DNA of 32,889 nt from CAYVFC01 sp964450715 (GCA_964450715.1 CAYVFC010000093.1:1-32889); one strand, 5' to 3'. Numbered from the stretch's first letter, positions 24,749 to 32,889 are shown. Numbers and translations: made by a program. Notes: generated by a model not told the origin, from the letters alone.

Positions 24749-26575
24749 TCAGCGCGGTCGGATCAGGCGGAAGTACCGCTTGACGTAAAAACGGTATCCC
24801 GGCGGAACGACATCCGTCTCCAGCACGCTTTCCGCGTGGTTTCGATAATCCGAGTAAACCCCCCGATAGGCTTTCGATGCAAACCCCTGGTCCGCACTCT
24901 GCGGGATTACCTCGCTGCGAACCGGGCCGGCCCCCTGCTCGCCTTCGACCGAGCTGTCCCGGTGCGAGACCGAAGCCTGGCTGGGCCGTTCGAGTCTCTC
25001 CGAGCCCGTGCCCGATCCCGCGGCCGAGCCGCCCGCCGCGCGCGAGGGTTCCCGCGCCGCGCGCATCCGAAGGGACGGTACCCGCTGTTCGGGCCGCTGA
25101 GCAGAATCGCCGTCGCGGTTTACCGGAGCGCCGCGCGCGTCGCCCTCGCGCTTCTGCTCGGCGCCCCCCGCCCGGCCCTGGCCACGCGCCAGCCTCGCGA
25201 ATCTCTCCAGACCGAGCGCGTCGCCCCCGTCGTCACCAGCGCCGCCAGCAGCTCGATCTCGCGATTTGCGCTGTTGTTGCCACCGCAGCGTATCGCGCAG
25301 CTCTGCCAGCCGGCCCCTCAATCGCTCCAGCGCTCTTGCCTCGCGCTGCTCGCCGGCAATGCGCCCCAGCCGCTGCCCGGCGCCTCTCAGCTCCCGCGCG
25401 GCCCCCTCGGAATCGCGCTGGGCCAGCGCCCCGGCGGCGTCGTTCAAGTGCCGGCTCAACCTCTCGAGCTCCCTCTCGCCGCGGTCGAGCCCCTGCAGCT
25501 CTCGCTGCAGGGCCCTCGCCTTGCTGGTCCGACGCGAGAACGGCTCGTTCTTCGACGCGCGTACTCCGTCCAGCCCGTTTTGCCGCAGCGTGCTCCGTAG
25601 GGCCTCTCTCCTGCGGGACACGGGACGCGATTGCTGGTCTCCATCCCGGTCGCCACCCCGCTGCAGCGCTCGTCGCAGGCGCTGCAGCCCGGCGCTCCGC
25701 TTCTGCCCGCTCTGCAGATCTCGAGCGAGACGGTCCAGCTCGCGCCTGGCGCGCGCCGCGTCCGCTCCGCGCAGGGCCTCCGAGAGCGGCCGGGCCGGCG
25801 ACTGTCGGCCGAGCCTCTTGCCCGTGAGCCGCAGCTCCTGCTCTACCTCGTCCAGGTGGGCCGGATGGCTCTCCCGCATCCGCTCGTCCAGTTCTCCGAT
25901 ACGTCGTACGGCATCCGGGAAAGTGAGCTTCGAATCCGCTATTGCGCGCACCAGCTGGTTGAAAGCTTCCAGGCCCTCGCGCACGCGCTGGCCGTCGTAC
26001 CCTGCGGGGCCGGCCTGCTCGATGTCGCGCTCGAGGCTTTCGATATCGTCTGGCTGCAACAGCGCCGCCAGCGGCTTGCGAGGGGTAATAGAGTGCCGCT
26101 TCTCGGGCGGTTCTACCGCGGCTAGGGCGGCCACGCTCAGAGCCGCGACTACCAGAGCCATCCAGCGCCGGGAAGCCCGCAACGGCGCCACCGCGCTCGG
26201 CTGCAGAAGTGGAGCACGTTCGGTCGCATCTGCGATACAGGCATCCATGAAGGCGGTGCGCTCCGCGGGCGGAAGCCTACCGAAGCAGAGAGCGCTGGAG
26301 ATGCGGTCGTGCAATCGGTAAGAGCGATCCAGAAGACGCGCCGCGCGAAGCCGGGACAGGGGACGGAACCAACCGATCAGCGCGCCAACCACGGGAAAGA
26401 GCGCCGCTAGCTCCAGCCAAAGATCGGGGTTCGAAACCGGCCCCGCCCACTTGATCGATAGCAGCACCACAGCCGCGGCTCCCAGGCCGGCGATGGCGAA
26501 GACCACGGCCGCCTCCAGCGCGCGCAGGCACCGGATCCGGCTTACGGTCTCGCTCACCACGCGCTCGACGCCCAT
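24749..26575 (-). CDS. Membrane-anchored Arg-rich coiled-coil protein
   Basis: A 608-aa protein. The N-terminal third has TM helices (about 20-42, 52-69 and 137-154) and resembles the N-termini of DUF4175-like proteins found with MoxR loci. The rest is charged, Arg/Glu/Gln-rich helix (about 180-430), then a low-complexity Gly/Arg/Ala stretch (430-545), and a short conserved-looking C-terminus (AYRGVYSDYRNHAESVLETD, VPPGYRFYVKRYFRLIRPR). It is likely a structural part of the MoxR-linked membrane complex, with no enzyme motif. ATG 26575 has AAGG upstream. High Arg codon content creates long open frames on the opposite strand (for example 24877-25827 and 25266-26321). These lack any protein-like pattern and were not called. 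Confidence 0.72.
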   Translation of the reverse strand: MGVERVVSETVSRIRCLRALEAAVVFAIAGLGAAAVVLLSIKWAGPVSNPDLWLELAALFPVVGALIGWFRPLSRLRAARLLDRSYRLHDRISSALCFGRLPPAERTAFMDACIADATERAPLLQPSAVAPLRASRRWMALVVAALSVAALAAVEPPEKRHSITPRKPLAALLQPDDIESLERDIEQAGPAGYDGQRVREGLEAFNQLVRAIADSKLTFPDAVRRIGELDERMRESHPAHLDEVEQELRLTGKRLGRQSPARPLSEALRGADAARARRELDRLARDLQSGQKRSAGLQRLRRALQRGGDRDGDQQSRPVSRRREALRSTLRQNGLDGVRASKNEPFSRRTSKARALQRELQGLDRGERELERLSRHLNDAAGALAQRDSEGAARELRGAGQRLGRIAGEQREARALERLRGRLAELRDTLRWQQQRKSRDRAAGGAGDDGGDALGLERFARLARGQGRAGGAEQKREGDARGAPVNRDGDSAQRPEQRVPSLRMRAAREPSRAAGGSAAGSGTGSERLERPSQASVSHRDSSVEGEQGAGPVRSEVIPQSADQGFASKAYRGVYSDYRNHAESVLETDVVPPGYRFYVKRYFRLIRPR

Positions 26576-26628
26576 CGGATTACCTTACCCGACGATTCGA
26601 CCGGGACAAGAGCGCTGTTTCTCGGCCG

Positions 26629-28467
26629 TCAGTCCGCCGCGCCGGTCTCGCGCTTCACGTCCACGCGCGCTCGCATCGATTCGGCCATCTCCCGCGGCAC
26701 ATAGATGATGATCTCGCTGTCCGGCTCGAGCTTCTTGTAACGGCTAAAGCGATTGATGCGCGCCAGCGACCCCACCGAGATATCGAAACGATCGGCCAGG
26801 GTCTGCAGCGTATCTCCGGATCGGACGCGATAACGGATGCGGACCCGATCCCGCTGCGCCTCGTGGAAATCGAAGAACGCCTCGCTTCCCACCACCAGGA
26901 TCTGCGCCTGCTCCGGGGTGACCACGACCGCACCGGAGAGGTCGACCGAGTTCGGCACGAACAGCTGCAGGAACAACCCCCGGGTCAGCGCCGCGTCGGG
27001 AGCGATCCCGTTCCACTGCAGGATCTCGTCGATGCTTACCCGAAAGAAGCGGGCGATCTCTTGCGCGGTATCCCGCGATGCCACGCGGTAGAAGACCCTT
27101 TGCCGGTCCTGGTAGGCGAAGGAGCGGGCCGGTACGCCGACAACGACCGGCTCGCTCTGCTCTCGGGCTCTCGGCTTAACGTCGGGGACCAGAAGCTCGA
27201 CGCCGGGTCCCACCTCATCGTCGCTTCCCAGCTCGTTCAGCAGGCGCAGCCCCTTTTCGCTCGTGCCAAAGGCGTGCGCCACGTCCGGTAGCCGCTCCCC
27301 GAACCGCACCACGTACTTGCGATGCGAGGCGGTGCGCGGCCGGATCTGCTCCCAGCGCTGCAGAAAGCGGGCGCGACGCTCCGCCGGTATCCTTACCGGC
27401 CACTCGCGCACGTCGGGCGGAGCTCTCTCGCGCGTGATGTCGGGGTTGAGCGCGCACAGCTCGTCCGTCGCTATTCCGGCAGCCCGCGCGACCCGATGCA
27501 GGCCAACACCTCCCGGAACCGTCACCACGGCTGTCTTCACCGCCGGATCGGGTTGCAGGTCGACCAGCCCGAAGCGCTCCAGGTTGTGCCCGATCACCGC
27601 GCAGGCCATGATCTTGGTCACGTAGAAGAGCGTCTCGTAGGGCAGGCCAGCTTCCAGGTCGGAAAGCAGCCAGAAGTCGTTGGTGTTGTACTTGTGTATC
27701 GCGCGCAGCAGAGCCGTATAGCCCATGTTGTAAGCTGCCAGCGCTAGCTCCCAGGAGCCTAGCCGTCGATGGAGGTCTCCCAGAAGCTTGACGGCCGCCT
27801 CGGTCGACCGCTCGGGGTTGCTCCGCTCGTCGACCCAGCGGGTTTGCACCAGACCGTACTCCTCGCCGGTAACCTTCATGAACTGCCACAAGCCGAGCGC
27901 TCCCGCGTTGGAGCGCACGGTCGGATCGAAACCGCTCTCGACCATGACCACGTAGAGCAGGTCCTCGGGCAGCCCGGCAGCCCTCAGCTCGCGCCGAATC
28001 ATCGGCACATAGCGACCCGCTCGCTTGAACAGCGCGCGGATCAGCGCTCTTCCCTGGGGAACGGTCCGATAGTGCTCGAGCAGCCTCACCAGCCGGTCAT
28101 CCCAGCGGACCGGGAGCTCGGGAGGGTTGATGCCCTGCAACCACCCCAGGTCGCCTCCACCCTTTACCTGCTTTCTTTGTATCACCGGTGATTCCGACGT
28201 CAATACGGACGGAAATCCAACGACTTCGGCAGAAGGCAAGGGGGAGACAGGGGCTACGCCATCGAACGGAGCATGGGCCATCTCGTTCTCGGATCCGGCC
28301 CTTTCTTCGCCCTCCCCGTCGTCCGGTTCTGTTTCGGTCTCGCTTTCGGCCCCTTTCTCTGAAACGGGGCTGGGCTGTTGGCCGAGGGCAAGGGCGGCCG
28401 GACAGAGCAGCAGTAAGCTTGTCAGTACAGTACGCGACACGGTTCCTAGAGTAAGCACACAAGCCAT
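26629..28467 (-). CDS. MltD-like lytic transglycosylase with three LysM domains
   Basis: A 612-aa enzyme that would cleave peptidoglycan between MurNAc and GlcNAc with 1,6-anhydro formation. A signal peptide (1-29) is followed by an acidic disordered segment (33-65). The SLT domain (about 150-300) has catalytic Glu177 in VVMVESGFDP, then NAGALGLWQFM and LALAAYNMG, the family-1 (MltD/Slt) motifs. Three C-terminal LysM-like repeats lie at about 384-428, 459-505 and 545-590. The last (YRVRSGDTLQTLADRFDISV) is canonical, and the first two are divergent. ATG 28467 was chosen for its signal peptide. It lies 53 bp upstream of the coiled-coil membrane gene and heads the minus-strand envelope block. 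Confidence 0.92.
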   Translation of the reverse strand: MACVLTLGTVSRTVLTSLLLLCPAALALGQQPSPVSEKGAESETETEPDDGEGEERAGSENEMAHAPFDGVAPVSPLPSAEVVGFPSVLTSESPVIQRKQVKGGGDLGWLQGINPPELPVRWDDRLVRLLEHYRTVPQGRALIRALFKRAGRYVPMIRRELRAAGLPEDLLYVVMVESGFDPTVRSNAGALGLWQFMKVTGEEYGLVQTRWVDERSNPERSTEAAVKLLGDLHRRLGSWELALAAYNMGYTALLRAIHKYNTNDFWLLSDLEAGLPYETLFYVTKIMACAVIGHNLERFGLVDLQPDPAVKTAVVTVPGGVGLHRVARAAGIATDELCALNPDITRERAPPDVREWPVRIPAERRARFLQRWEQIRPRTASHRKYVVRFGERLPDVAHAFGTSEKGLRLLNELGSDDEVGPGVELLVPDVKPRAREQSEPVVVGVPARSFAYQDRQRVFYRVASRDTAQEIARFFRVSIDEILQWNGIAPDAALTRGLFLQLFVPNSVDLSGAVVVTPEQAQILVVGSEAFFDFHEAQRDRVRIRYRVRSGDTLQTLADRFDISVGSLARINRFSRYKKLEPDSEIIIYVPREMAESMRARVDVKRETGAAD

Positions 28468-28741
28468 CCCGAGGCCAGAAAGGGGCGGCGGCGGATACGC
28501 CAGCGCCTCGGTTCGGGCTCTCGAGCTACGGTTTCCGGGGCCGCGGGGTCTGTACGCTACCGGTTATCGCTCAACGGTCCGGCGGTTCTCACTATTCTCC
28601 TGCCTCCCTGCACAGCGGCGGGACGTTACCCTAACCGGGGTCAGCGTGCCATGACCGCTCGAGATACGCTCCCGGGTACGCGTGCCTCGGAAGATCGAGG
28701 TTTCCAACCCTCGACCTTTTGGCTACGATCGCCGGAACCAT
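28468..28741. promoter_or_regulatory. Divergent intergenic region
   Basis: This 274-bp region lies between divergent envelope genes (mltD-like, minus; TPR protein, plus). It should hold promoters for both, but I cannot define convincing -10/-35 pairs. A 6-bp inverted repeat TCGAGG (28695-28700) / CCTCGA (28709-28714), followed by CCTTTT, lies shortly before the plus-strand ATG and could affect its leader. Two in-frame upstream starts on the plus strand (from 28682) were rejected as leader sequence. Confidence 0.3.
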
Positions 28742-29653
28742 ATGACCGAACCCCTTCTACTCATCCGCCGCGCACGCCGCGTCCGCGTCTCGTCGCTGGC
28801 AGGCGCAATTTTTATAGCCGCAGCGGTCTTCTCCTCCCTCGCGGCCAGAGCCCAGGAACCGAGCGGGCAAAACCAGGCGAAGGACGCCAGCCTGGACGCC
28901 GAAGCGCGCGCTCTTTTCGAGGCGGGCCAGCTGGCCTACCAGAAGGGCCGCTTCGAGAATGCGCTCGAGTATTTCTCGCGGGCGCACGAGCTGAGCCAAA
29001 GGCCCCAGCTGCTTTACAACATCGGCAGCGCGGCGGACCGGTTACGAAAGGACGAGCAGGCCTTGGACGCTTTCCGCAGGTACCTGGAGGCTCTGCCCGA
29101 GGCACCGAACCGGGGCGAGGTGCAGTCGCGCATCGAGGTGCTGGAGAAGACGAGAGCGCGGCCGACCGATCCATCCCCGGAAGGGGCGGTACCGGTCGAG
29201 GAGGAAGCGCAACCAGAACCCGAAGGCGCCGAGCCAGAGCCGAGCGGGGAAGAAGCAGAGCCCGCGCTCGAGCCGGTCGAGCCGGTGGTGGTACCAGATG
29301 CGGAGTCGACCGAGCCGGACGCGGATAGCGCGGGAGGTCCGGGCGCGCTTGCCTGGATCGTGGCCGGAACCGGGGTGGCCCTGGGCGGTGCCGGGGCGGT
29401 CCTGCTCGTCGTGGGTCAGGGGCAGATATCCAACGTGGAAGAAGCCGAGCGCGGAAGCCGCTGGGAGGACTACGAGTCGGACGCCGATTCGGGTCCCACC
29501 CTGGCCACCACGGGCGTCGTTCTCATAGGCGTGGGAGCGGCCGCGCTGGCCACGGGCGTGGTCTGGCTGGCGGTAGGCGGCGGCGGGCAATCCGAGCGGG
29601 ACGCATCGGTAGCGATCACGCCATCGGGCTTGCTGGCCCGAGGGAGGTTCTGA
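28742..29653 (+). CDS. TPR membrane protein with acidic Pro/Glu linker
   Basis: A 303-aa protein. A basic N-terminus is followed by a hydrophobic signal segment (about 18-38, LAGAIFIAAAVFSSLAARAQ). Two TPR-like repeats follow (ARALFEAGQLAYQKGRFENA and LLYNIGSAADRLRKDEQALD). A repetitive Pro/Glu linker (about 135-200) leads to two hydrophobic helices near 203-228 and 252-277, then a short tail. This architecture recurs in myxobacterial genomes as TPR proteins of unknown role. I chose ATG 28742 because the signal segment then lies at the expected distance. GTG 28682 is an alternative. The TGA overlaps the next ATG by one base, so it is co-translated with the Cys-rich lipoprotein. Confidence 0.78.
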   Translation: MTEPLLLIRRARRVRVSSLAGAIFIAAAVFSSLAARAQEPSGQNQAKDASLDAEARALFEAGQLAYQKGRFENALEYFSRAHELSQRPQLLYNIGSAADRLRKDEQALDAFRRYLEALPEAPNRGEVQSRIEVLEKTRARPTDPSPEGAVPVEEEAQPEPEGAEPEPSGEEAEPALEPVEPVVVPDAESTEPDADSAGGPGALAWIVAGTGVALGGAGAVLLVVGQGQISNVEEAERGSRWEDYESDADSGPTLATTGVVLIGVGAAALATGVVWLAVGGGGQSERDASVAITPSGLLARGRF

Positions 29654-30255
29654 TGTGCTGGCGATTCGTCATCGGTCTATGCCTGCTATTCTCCCCCTTC
29701 ATTGCCGGCTGCGATGTCGAGATCCCGGAGGGTGTCTTCGCCTGTACCCAAGACGGGCAGTGCCCGGACGGCTGGATCTGCAGCCCGGATGGGTTCTGTA
29801 AAGAGAGCCCGGCTGGGGGCGCGGAGGGGTCGTGCGTACCGGATACCTCGGCCGCTTGCTCCTGTCCCGGAGGCGGGGAGGGCGTGAAGGTCTGCAACGC
29901 CGACGGAAGATGGGGCAAGTGCGAGTCGTGCGCCGGCGATACCGCCGGCTCCGGTGCCGGCGGACAAGATGCAGTTAACCCCGACAACCCGAGGATCGGC
30001 CAATGCCTGGCCCACGTACCGGACAGCATCTCGCTCGGTTGCAAGGTGTGCCTCTGCGAACGATGCCCGGACGAGTCGCTGGCCTGCGACACGGCTTGCT
30101 GGGCGCTCATCGCCTGTACGCTCAGCCAGTGCCCGGAGGCCGATCCCACCTGTATCGCGAACAGGTGCGCGTCCGTTCTACAGGGCCGCCTCGATCCCGC
30201 GGTCGAGGTGGTGACCTGCGGCTTCGACTGCATGCTCGTCTGCGGGCAGTCCTGA
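29653..30255 (+). CDS. Cysteine-rich lipoprotein
   Basis: A 200-aa secreted protein. The signal peptide ends in a clear lipobox IAGC (Cys20 lipidated). By my count the precursor has 27 Cys, 25 of them in the mature protein. The N-terminal CTQDGQCPDGWICSPDGFC is the small disulfide-rich motif widely seen in myxobacterial surface lipoproteins. The C-terminal half (about 113-200) has dense pairs (GCKVCLCERC, CDTACWALIAC, CGFDCMLVCG) typical of the same group. It probably faces the periplasm or the cell surface and needs disulfide formation. No enzymatic motif is seen. ATG 29653 follows GGGAGG and shares a base with the upstream stop. It converges with the diguanylate cyclase gene across 9 bp. 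Confidence 0.83.
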   Translation: MCWRFVIGLCLLFSPFIAGCDVEIPEGVFACTQDGQCPDGWICSPDGFCKESPAGGAEGSCVPDTSAACSCPGGGEGVKVCNADGRWGKCESCAGDTAGSGAGGQDAVNPDNPRIGQCLAHVPDSISLGCKVCLCERCPDESLACDTACWALIACTLSQCPEADPTCIANRCASVLQGRLDPAVEVVTCGFDCMLVCGQS

Positions 30256-30264
30256 ATCGGGGTT

Positions 30265-31185
30265 CTAGGGCTCCGGCTCGGTCGGCCTTTCCGGTCTCAC
30301 GCAGTTCCGGCCGTCCCCCTTGGCCTGGTACATCATCTCGTCCGCTCCCTTGAACAAGGCGTCGACGTTCCACCCCTTCTCCAGCTCAGAGGCCCCGATA
30401 GAAACCGAAACCTCTATCTTCTCCCCCTCGAAGGAGAAGGGGTGCTCCTCGATCAGCCCGCGCAGCTGCTCGGCGATGTCGAGCGCGCCGGCCAGCGGCG
30501 TTTCCGGCAAAGCGGCGGCGAATTCCTCGCCCCCGTAGCGGCAGAGGATGTCGTCGGGCCGCAAACGGGATCGCAGCACGCCCGCCACGTCCTTCAACAC
30601 GGCGTCTCCGGCCAGGTGGCCGTAGGTATCGTTGACCGACTTGAAGTGATCGATGTCGATCATGAGAAGGGAGAGCTTGCGTTCGTGGCGCAGCGCTCTC
30701 GGTATCTCGCGTTCCAGGGCCTCGACCAGATACTTCTTGTTGTGCACGTCGGTCAGGCCGTCCATGATCATCGTCTTGTAAATGGTCTCGTGGTACTGCG
30801 CTTCCACGTCGGAGCCGCTCAGGTACTTGAAAATCGTATCGCCGATCTTGATCTGGTCTCCCCGCCGCAGCTGGATATCGGTGATCGGCGAGCCGTCATC
30901 GTTGATGAAGGTACCGTTGGTGGAGTCCAGGTCCACCGCGAAAAGGCGCTCGCCCCGCTGTTCGATCTTGCAGTGTCGCCGGGAGACGCTGTCGCTTATC
31001 AAAACGATGTCATTATCGCGGTCACGACCGATGGTGATGGCCTCCTTGTGCAACAGGAAACGCTTGCCCAGGGTGCCGGTTACCGGCGGGTAGATGATGA
31101 CCAGGCAGTCGTCGCCGCCCTTCCTGGCGGCCTTGACCTCTTCCAGCGTGGTGACGCGGGTCTTTATGTCGAAGTCCGAGTCCAA
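30265..31185 (-). CDS. FHA-GGDEF diguanylate cyclase
   Basis: A 306-aa cytoplasmic enzyme that makes c-di-GMP from two GTP. A short N-terminal tail has TRVTTLEEV (9-17), then an FHA domain (about 28-122; GRDRDND at 53-59, SRRH at 68-71, STNGTFIN at 88-95) and a GGDEF domain (135-300). The active site is GGEEF (218-222). An allosteric inhibition site RxxD is present at R209-D212, exactly five residues before it. The layout matches Bdellovibrio DgcB, whose FHA reads its own phosphorylated N-terminal tail. The Thr-rich tail suggests the same here (inference). The start is TTG 31185. An in-frame stop lies shortly upstream, and no ATG or GTG precedes the tail motif. It is divergent from an HD-GYP phosphodiesterase. 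Confidence 0.95.
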   Translation of the reverse strand: MDSDFDIKTRVTTLEEVKAARKGGDDCLVIIYPPVTGTLGKRFLLHKEAITIGRDRDNDIVLISDSVSRRHCKIEQRGERLFAVDLDSTNGTFINDDGSPITDIQLRRGDQIKIGDTIFKYLSGSDVEAQYHETIYKTMIMDGLTDVHNKKYLVEALEREIPRALRHERKLSLLMIDIDHFKSVNDTYGHLAGDAVLKDVAGVLRSRLRPDDILCRYGGEEFAAALPETPLAGALDIAEQLRGLIEEHPFSFEGEKIEVSVSIGASELEKGWNVDALFKGADEMMYQAKGDGRNCVRPERPTEPEP

Positions 31186-31221
31186 TTCCGGTCTTCTCTC
31201 CTACTATTCTTACCAGTCTAA

Positions 31222-31255
31222 ATTATAGGTTAAGAAGGCCCCCGGTGGGCGTCAA
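31222..31255 (-). promoter_or_regulatory. Candidate promoter of FHA-GGDEF gene
   Basis: On the minus strand a perfect -10 TATAAT (31227-31222) lies about 37 nt before the TTG start. A -35-like TTGACG (31255-31250) is present, but the 22-nt spacer is about 5 nt longer than optimal, so an activator or a different -35 would be needed. The 119-bp divergent gap also has to serve the HD-GYP gene. Confidence 0.35.
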
Positions 31256-31304
31256 TCGTTCTTTTCCGATTTTCCCGCCACTAGTCGCTTTGCCCGTGGA
31301 GTGA

Positions 31305-32843
31305 ATGGATGGTACAGCTACTACTAGATTCGCTGACCATATGAGTGGTACTTCGGAAAACCCACATCAAGAGCCGCCCCGCATTCTGGTCGTCGATGAC
31401 GAGGCGACGATACGGGAGATTCTCGCGGATTTCCTCTCCATGGAGGGTTTTTCTGTCAGCACGGCTAGGGACGGGCAGGGCGCGCTAAGCGAGCTGTCCA
31501 ACTCGGCTTACGACATGGTCCTCAGCGATCTGAAGATGCCGAACATGGGAGGCATCGAGTTGCTGGAGGCTATCGGTAGGCGCGCGCCCACCACCGTCAC
31601 CGTGATCATGACCGGCTTCGGCACGGTGGAAACGGCCATCGACGCCATGAAGCGCGGCGCTTACGACTACATCATGAAGCCCTTCAAGATGGAGGAGGTC
31701 GTCCAGATCGTCCGTCGGGGACTGGAGAAGAGACGGCTAGAAGCGGAGAACCTGCGCCTGAAGGAAGCGCTCTCCCTGTATCGGGTCAGCGAGGCCATCG
31801 CCGCCAGCCTCTCCCTGGACGACGTGATGAAGACGGTGACGGACGCGGCCATCGACGAGGTGCACGCGGACGCCGTGATGTTGGTCATGGAAGACGGCGA
31901 CGGCGGGTACTACGAACGAACCCGGCAATCCAGCCCGGGCTTCATGGGACGCGGAGACATGGGAGAGCTCGACCCTGCCTCCATCAAGGCTTTCTTTCGC
32001 GACGAGGAGTGCCTGCTGGTTCAGGGCGGGGACGGATTGCGCTTCTTCCGCAAGCGTCCCGAGGACGCGGACCTGCACTCGCTCATCGTTAACCCGCTGG
32101 TCGTCGCCCGCAGAACCATCGGTTACCTGGCCGCCTGTAGCTTCGAAGCGGGTAAACACTTCGACGAGGGGCAGCGCAAGCTGCTCAGCATCGTCTCCAG
32201 CCGCGCGGCGGCTTCCATCGAGAACGCGAAGCTCTACGAGAACCTCAAGCGCACCTTCCACCAGACGGTAAGCGGTTTCGTCAACGCTATCGACAAGATG
32301 GACGGCTACACGGCGGGCCATTCGGAAGGGGTGGCCAGGTACGCGGAATTGCTGGCGCGATCGCTCGAGCTCGCCCCGGATCAGGTAGAAGTGATTCGGC
32401 AGTCGGCCTTGATGCACGACATCGGCAAGATCGGGTGCGCGTTGAACCTGAACAAGCCGGGCAAGCTCTCGGAGGAGGAGTACGAAGCTTTCAAGAAACA
32501 TCCCGACTACGGCAAGGAGATCCTGGAGCCGATTCGACTGCTCGCGTCCATCATCAGCGGCGTACACTCCCACCACGAGCGCTGGGACGGGGAGGGATAC
32601 CCGCAGGGACTCAAGGGCGAGCAGATCCCGCTGGTAGCCCGAATCATCGCGGTGGCCGACGCTTACGACGCCATGACCAGTCACCGTGCTTACCGGCGCG
32701 CGCTGCCGCATCAGGAGACCATCGCCGAGATAGAAGCCAACGCGGGCACCCAGTTCGACCCGGAGATGGCGAAGCGCTTCATCGAGGTAATCGAGCGCTA
32801 CCGGGAAGAGATGCGTCGGCGGGGCGAACCGGTGCCTCCTTAG
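31305..32843 (+). CDS. REC-GAF-HD-GYP response regulator, c-di-GMP phosphodiesterase
   Basis: A 512-aa two-component output protein. The receiver domain (about 25-145) has the acidic pair DD31-32, phosphoacceptor D75 (VLSDLKMPNMGG), T103 (IMTGFG) and K125. A helical linker leads to a GAF-like domain (about 160-305). The HD-GYP domain (about 315-500) has HD at 371-372 (ALMHDIGKIG), HHERWDGEGYPQGLKGEQIP from 423 with GYP at 431-433, and the DAYDAMTSHRAYR segment. All visible metal ligands for c-di-GMP hydrolysis are intact. No histidine kinase is adjacent, so it is an orphan regulator. ATG 31305 has GGAG 5 nt upstream. Its TAG stop lies in the right 26-nt edge repeat. Confidence 0.95.
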   Translation: MDGTATTRFADHMSGTSENPHQEPPRILVVDDEATIREILADFLSMEGFSVSTARDGQGALSELSNSAYDMVLSDLKMPNMGGIELLEAIGRRAPTTVTVIMTGFGTVETAIDAMKRGAYDYIMKPFKMEEVVQIVRRGLEKRRLEAENLRLKEALSLYRVSEAIAASLSLDDVMKTVTDAAIDEVHADAVMLVMEDGDGGYYERTRQSSPGFMGRGDMGELDPASIKAFFRDEECLLVQGGDGLRFFRKRPEDADLHSLIVNPLVVARRTIGYLAACSFEAGKHFDEGQRKLLSIVSSRAAASIENAKLYENLKRTFHQTVSGFVNAIDKMDGYTAGHSEGVARYAELLARSLELAPDQVEVIRQSALMHDIGKIGCALNLNKPGKLSEEEYEAFKKHPDYGKEILEPIRLLASIISGVHSHHERWDGEGYPQGLKGEQIPLVARIIAVADAYDAMTSHRAYRRALPHQETIAEIEANAGTQFDPEMAKRFIEVIERYREEMRRRGEPVPP

Positions 32844-32865
32844 GAGGCACCGCAAAATAAACGAT
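32840..32865 (+). repeat. 26-nt stop-codon-associated repeat, right copy
   Basis: Identical to 25-50 read on the opposite strand, and carrying the TAG stop of the HD-GYP gene at its bases 2-4. Here the last coding bases GGTGCCTCCT (32831-32840) pair perfectly with AGGAGGCACC (32842-32851), giving a 21-nt near-perfect palindrome followed by GCAAAATAAACG. This 10-bp symmetry is absent from the left copy. The next 24 nt outward are similar but not identical between copies (about 15 of 24, GC-rich). Confidence 0.85.
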
Positions 32866-32889
32866 CCGGTTGCGGCCGCGTGGGCGGGC

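Noticed and set aside
24877..26321. Long plus-strand frames (24877-25827, 25266-26321) opposite the coiled-coil gene
   Set aside because: The products are Arg/Ser/Ala/Pro low-complexity without domains, as expected from the complement of Arg/Glu-rich helix codons. The minus-strand gene has TM segments and continuous heptad-like sequence.
31737..32855. 372-codon open frame on the minus strand
   Set aside because: It is antisense to the HD-GYP gene, whose catalytic motifs are intact. High GC at third positions produces such shadow frames.

Overview
The window reads as chromosomal DNA of a high-GC (roughly 60 % by eye), Gram-negative, delta-proteobacterial or Myxococcota-like organism. This placement is an inference from gene content: a PilB-type pilus motor, AgmX/PglI-like domains, several FHA signalling proteins, Cys-rich lipoproteins, a TPR/CpoB-like lipoprotein, and a MoxR-DUF58-BatA-VWA locus. 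I see no phage, transposase, CRISPR array, tRNA or rRNA. Coding density is high.

Layout. Positions 47-3176 (minus) hold a small acidic protein, class I dihydroorotase (pyrC), a degenerate CoA-transferase-like protein and a four-TM membrane protein. Positions 3565-5274 (minus) encode PilB. Positions 5670-9483 (plus) hold a membrane-anchored helical-repeat protein, prmC and a long coiled-coil protein. Positions 9542-12036 (minus) hold groEL, groES and rpoZ. Positions 12210-17369 (plus) hold an FHA-GAF-class III adenylate cyclase, a CpoB/YbgF-like lipoprotein coupled to a LysM protein, and a secreted AgmX-like protein. Positions 17393-28467 (minus) are a long envelope block read in the order MltD-like transglycosylase, membrane-anchored coiled-coil protein, MoxR ATPase, DUF58, BatA-like protein, a possible 63-aa protein, a double-VWA protein and a DksA/TraR protein. 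Positions 28742-30255 (plus) hold a TPR membrane protein and a Cys-rich lipoprotein. Positions 30265-32843 hold a divergent c-di-GMP pair: an FHA-GGDEF synthase (minus) and a REC-GAF-HD-GYP phosphodiesterase (plus).

Three themes stand out. The first is second-messenger signalling: cAMP and c-di-GMP enzymes, two of them with FHA domains. The second is the envelope: MoxR/VWA assembly, a transglycosylase, LysM proteins and lipoproteins. The third is palindromic DNA not explained by genes. A 26-nt repeat occurs at both window edges in outward orientation and carries the TAG stop codon of the edge gene in the same register each time. A 184-bp imperfect palindrome starts at the stop codon of the LysM gene. 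A 90-bp imperfect palindrome lies inside the MoxR/VWA operon and coincides with a 63-aa reading frame coupled by ATGA overlaps on both sides. These three, together with the apparently inactive Cys-rich CoA-transferase homologue, are the most unusual signals here. Start codons were moved from the longest-frame start wherever a better ribosome binding site or family alignment supported it.
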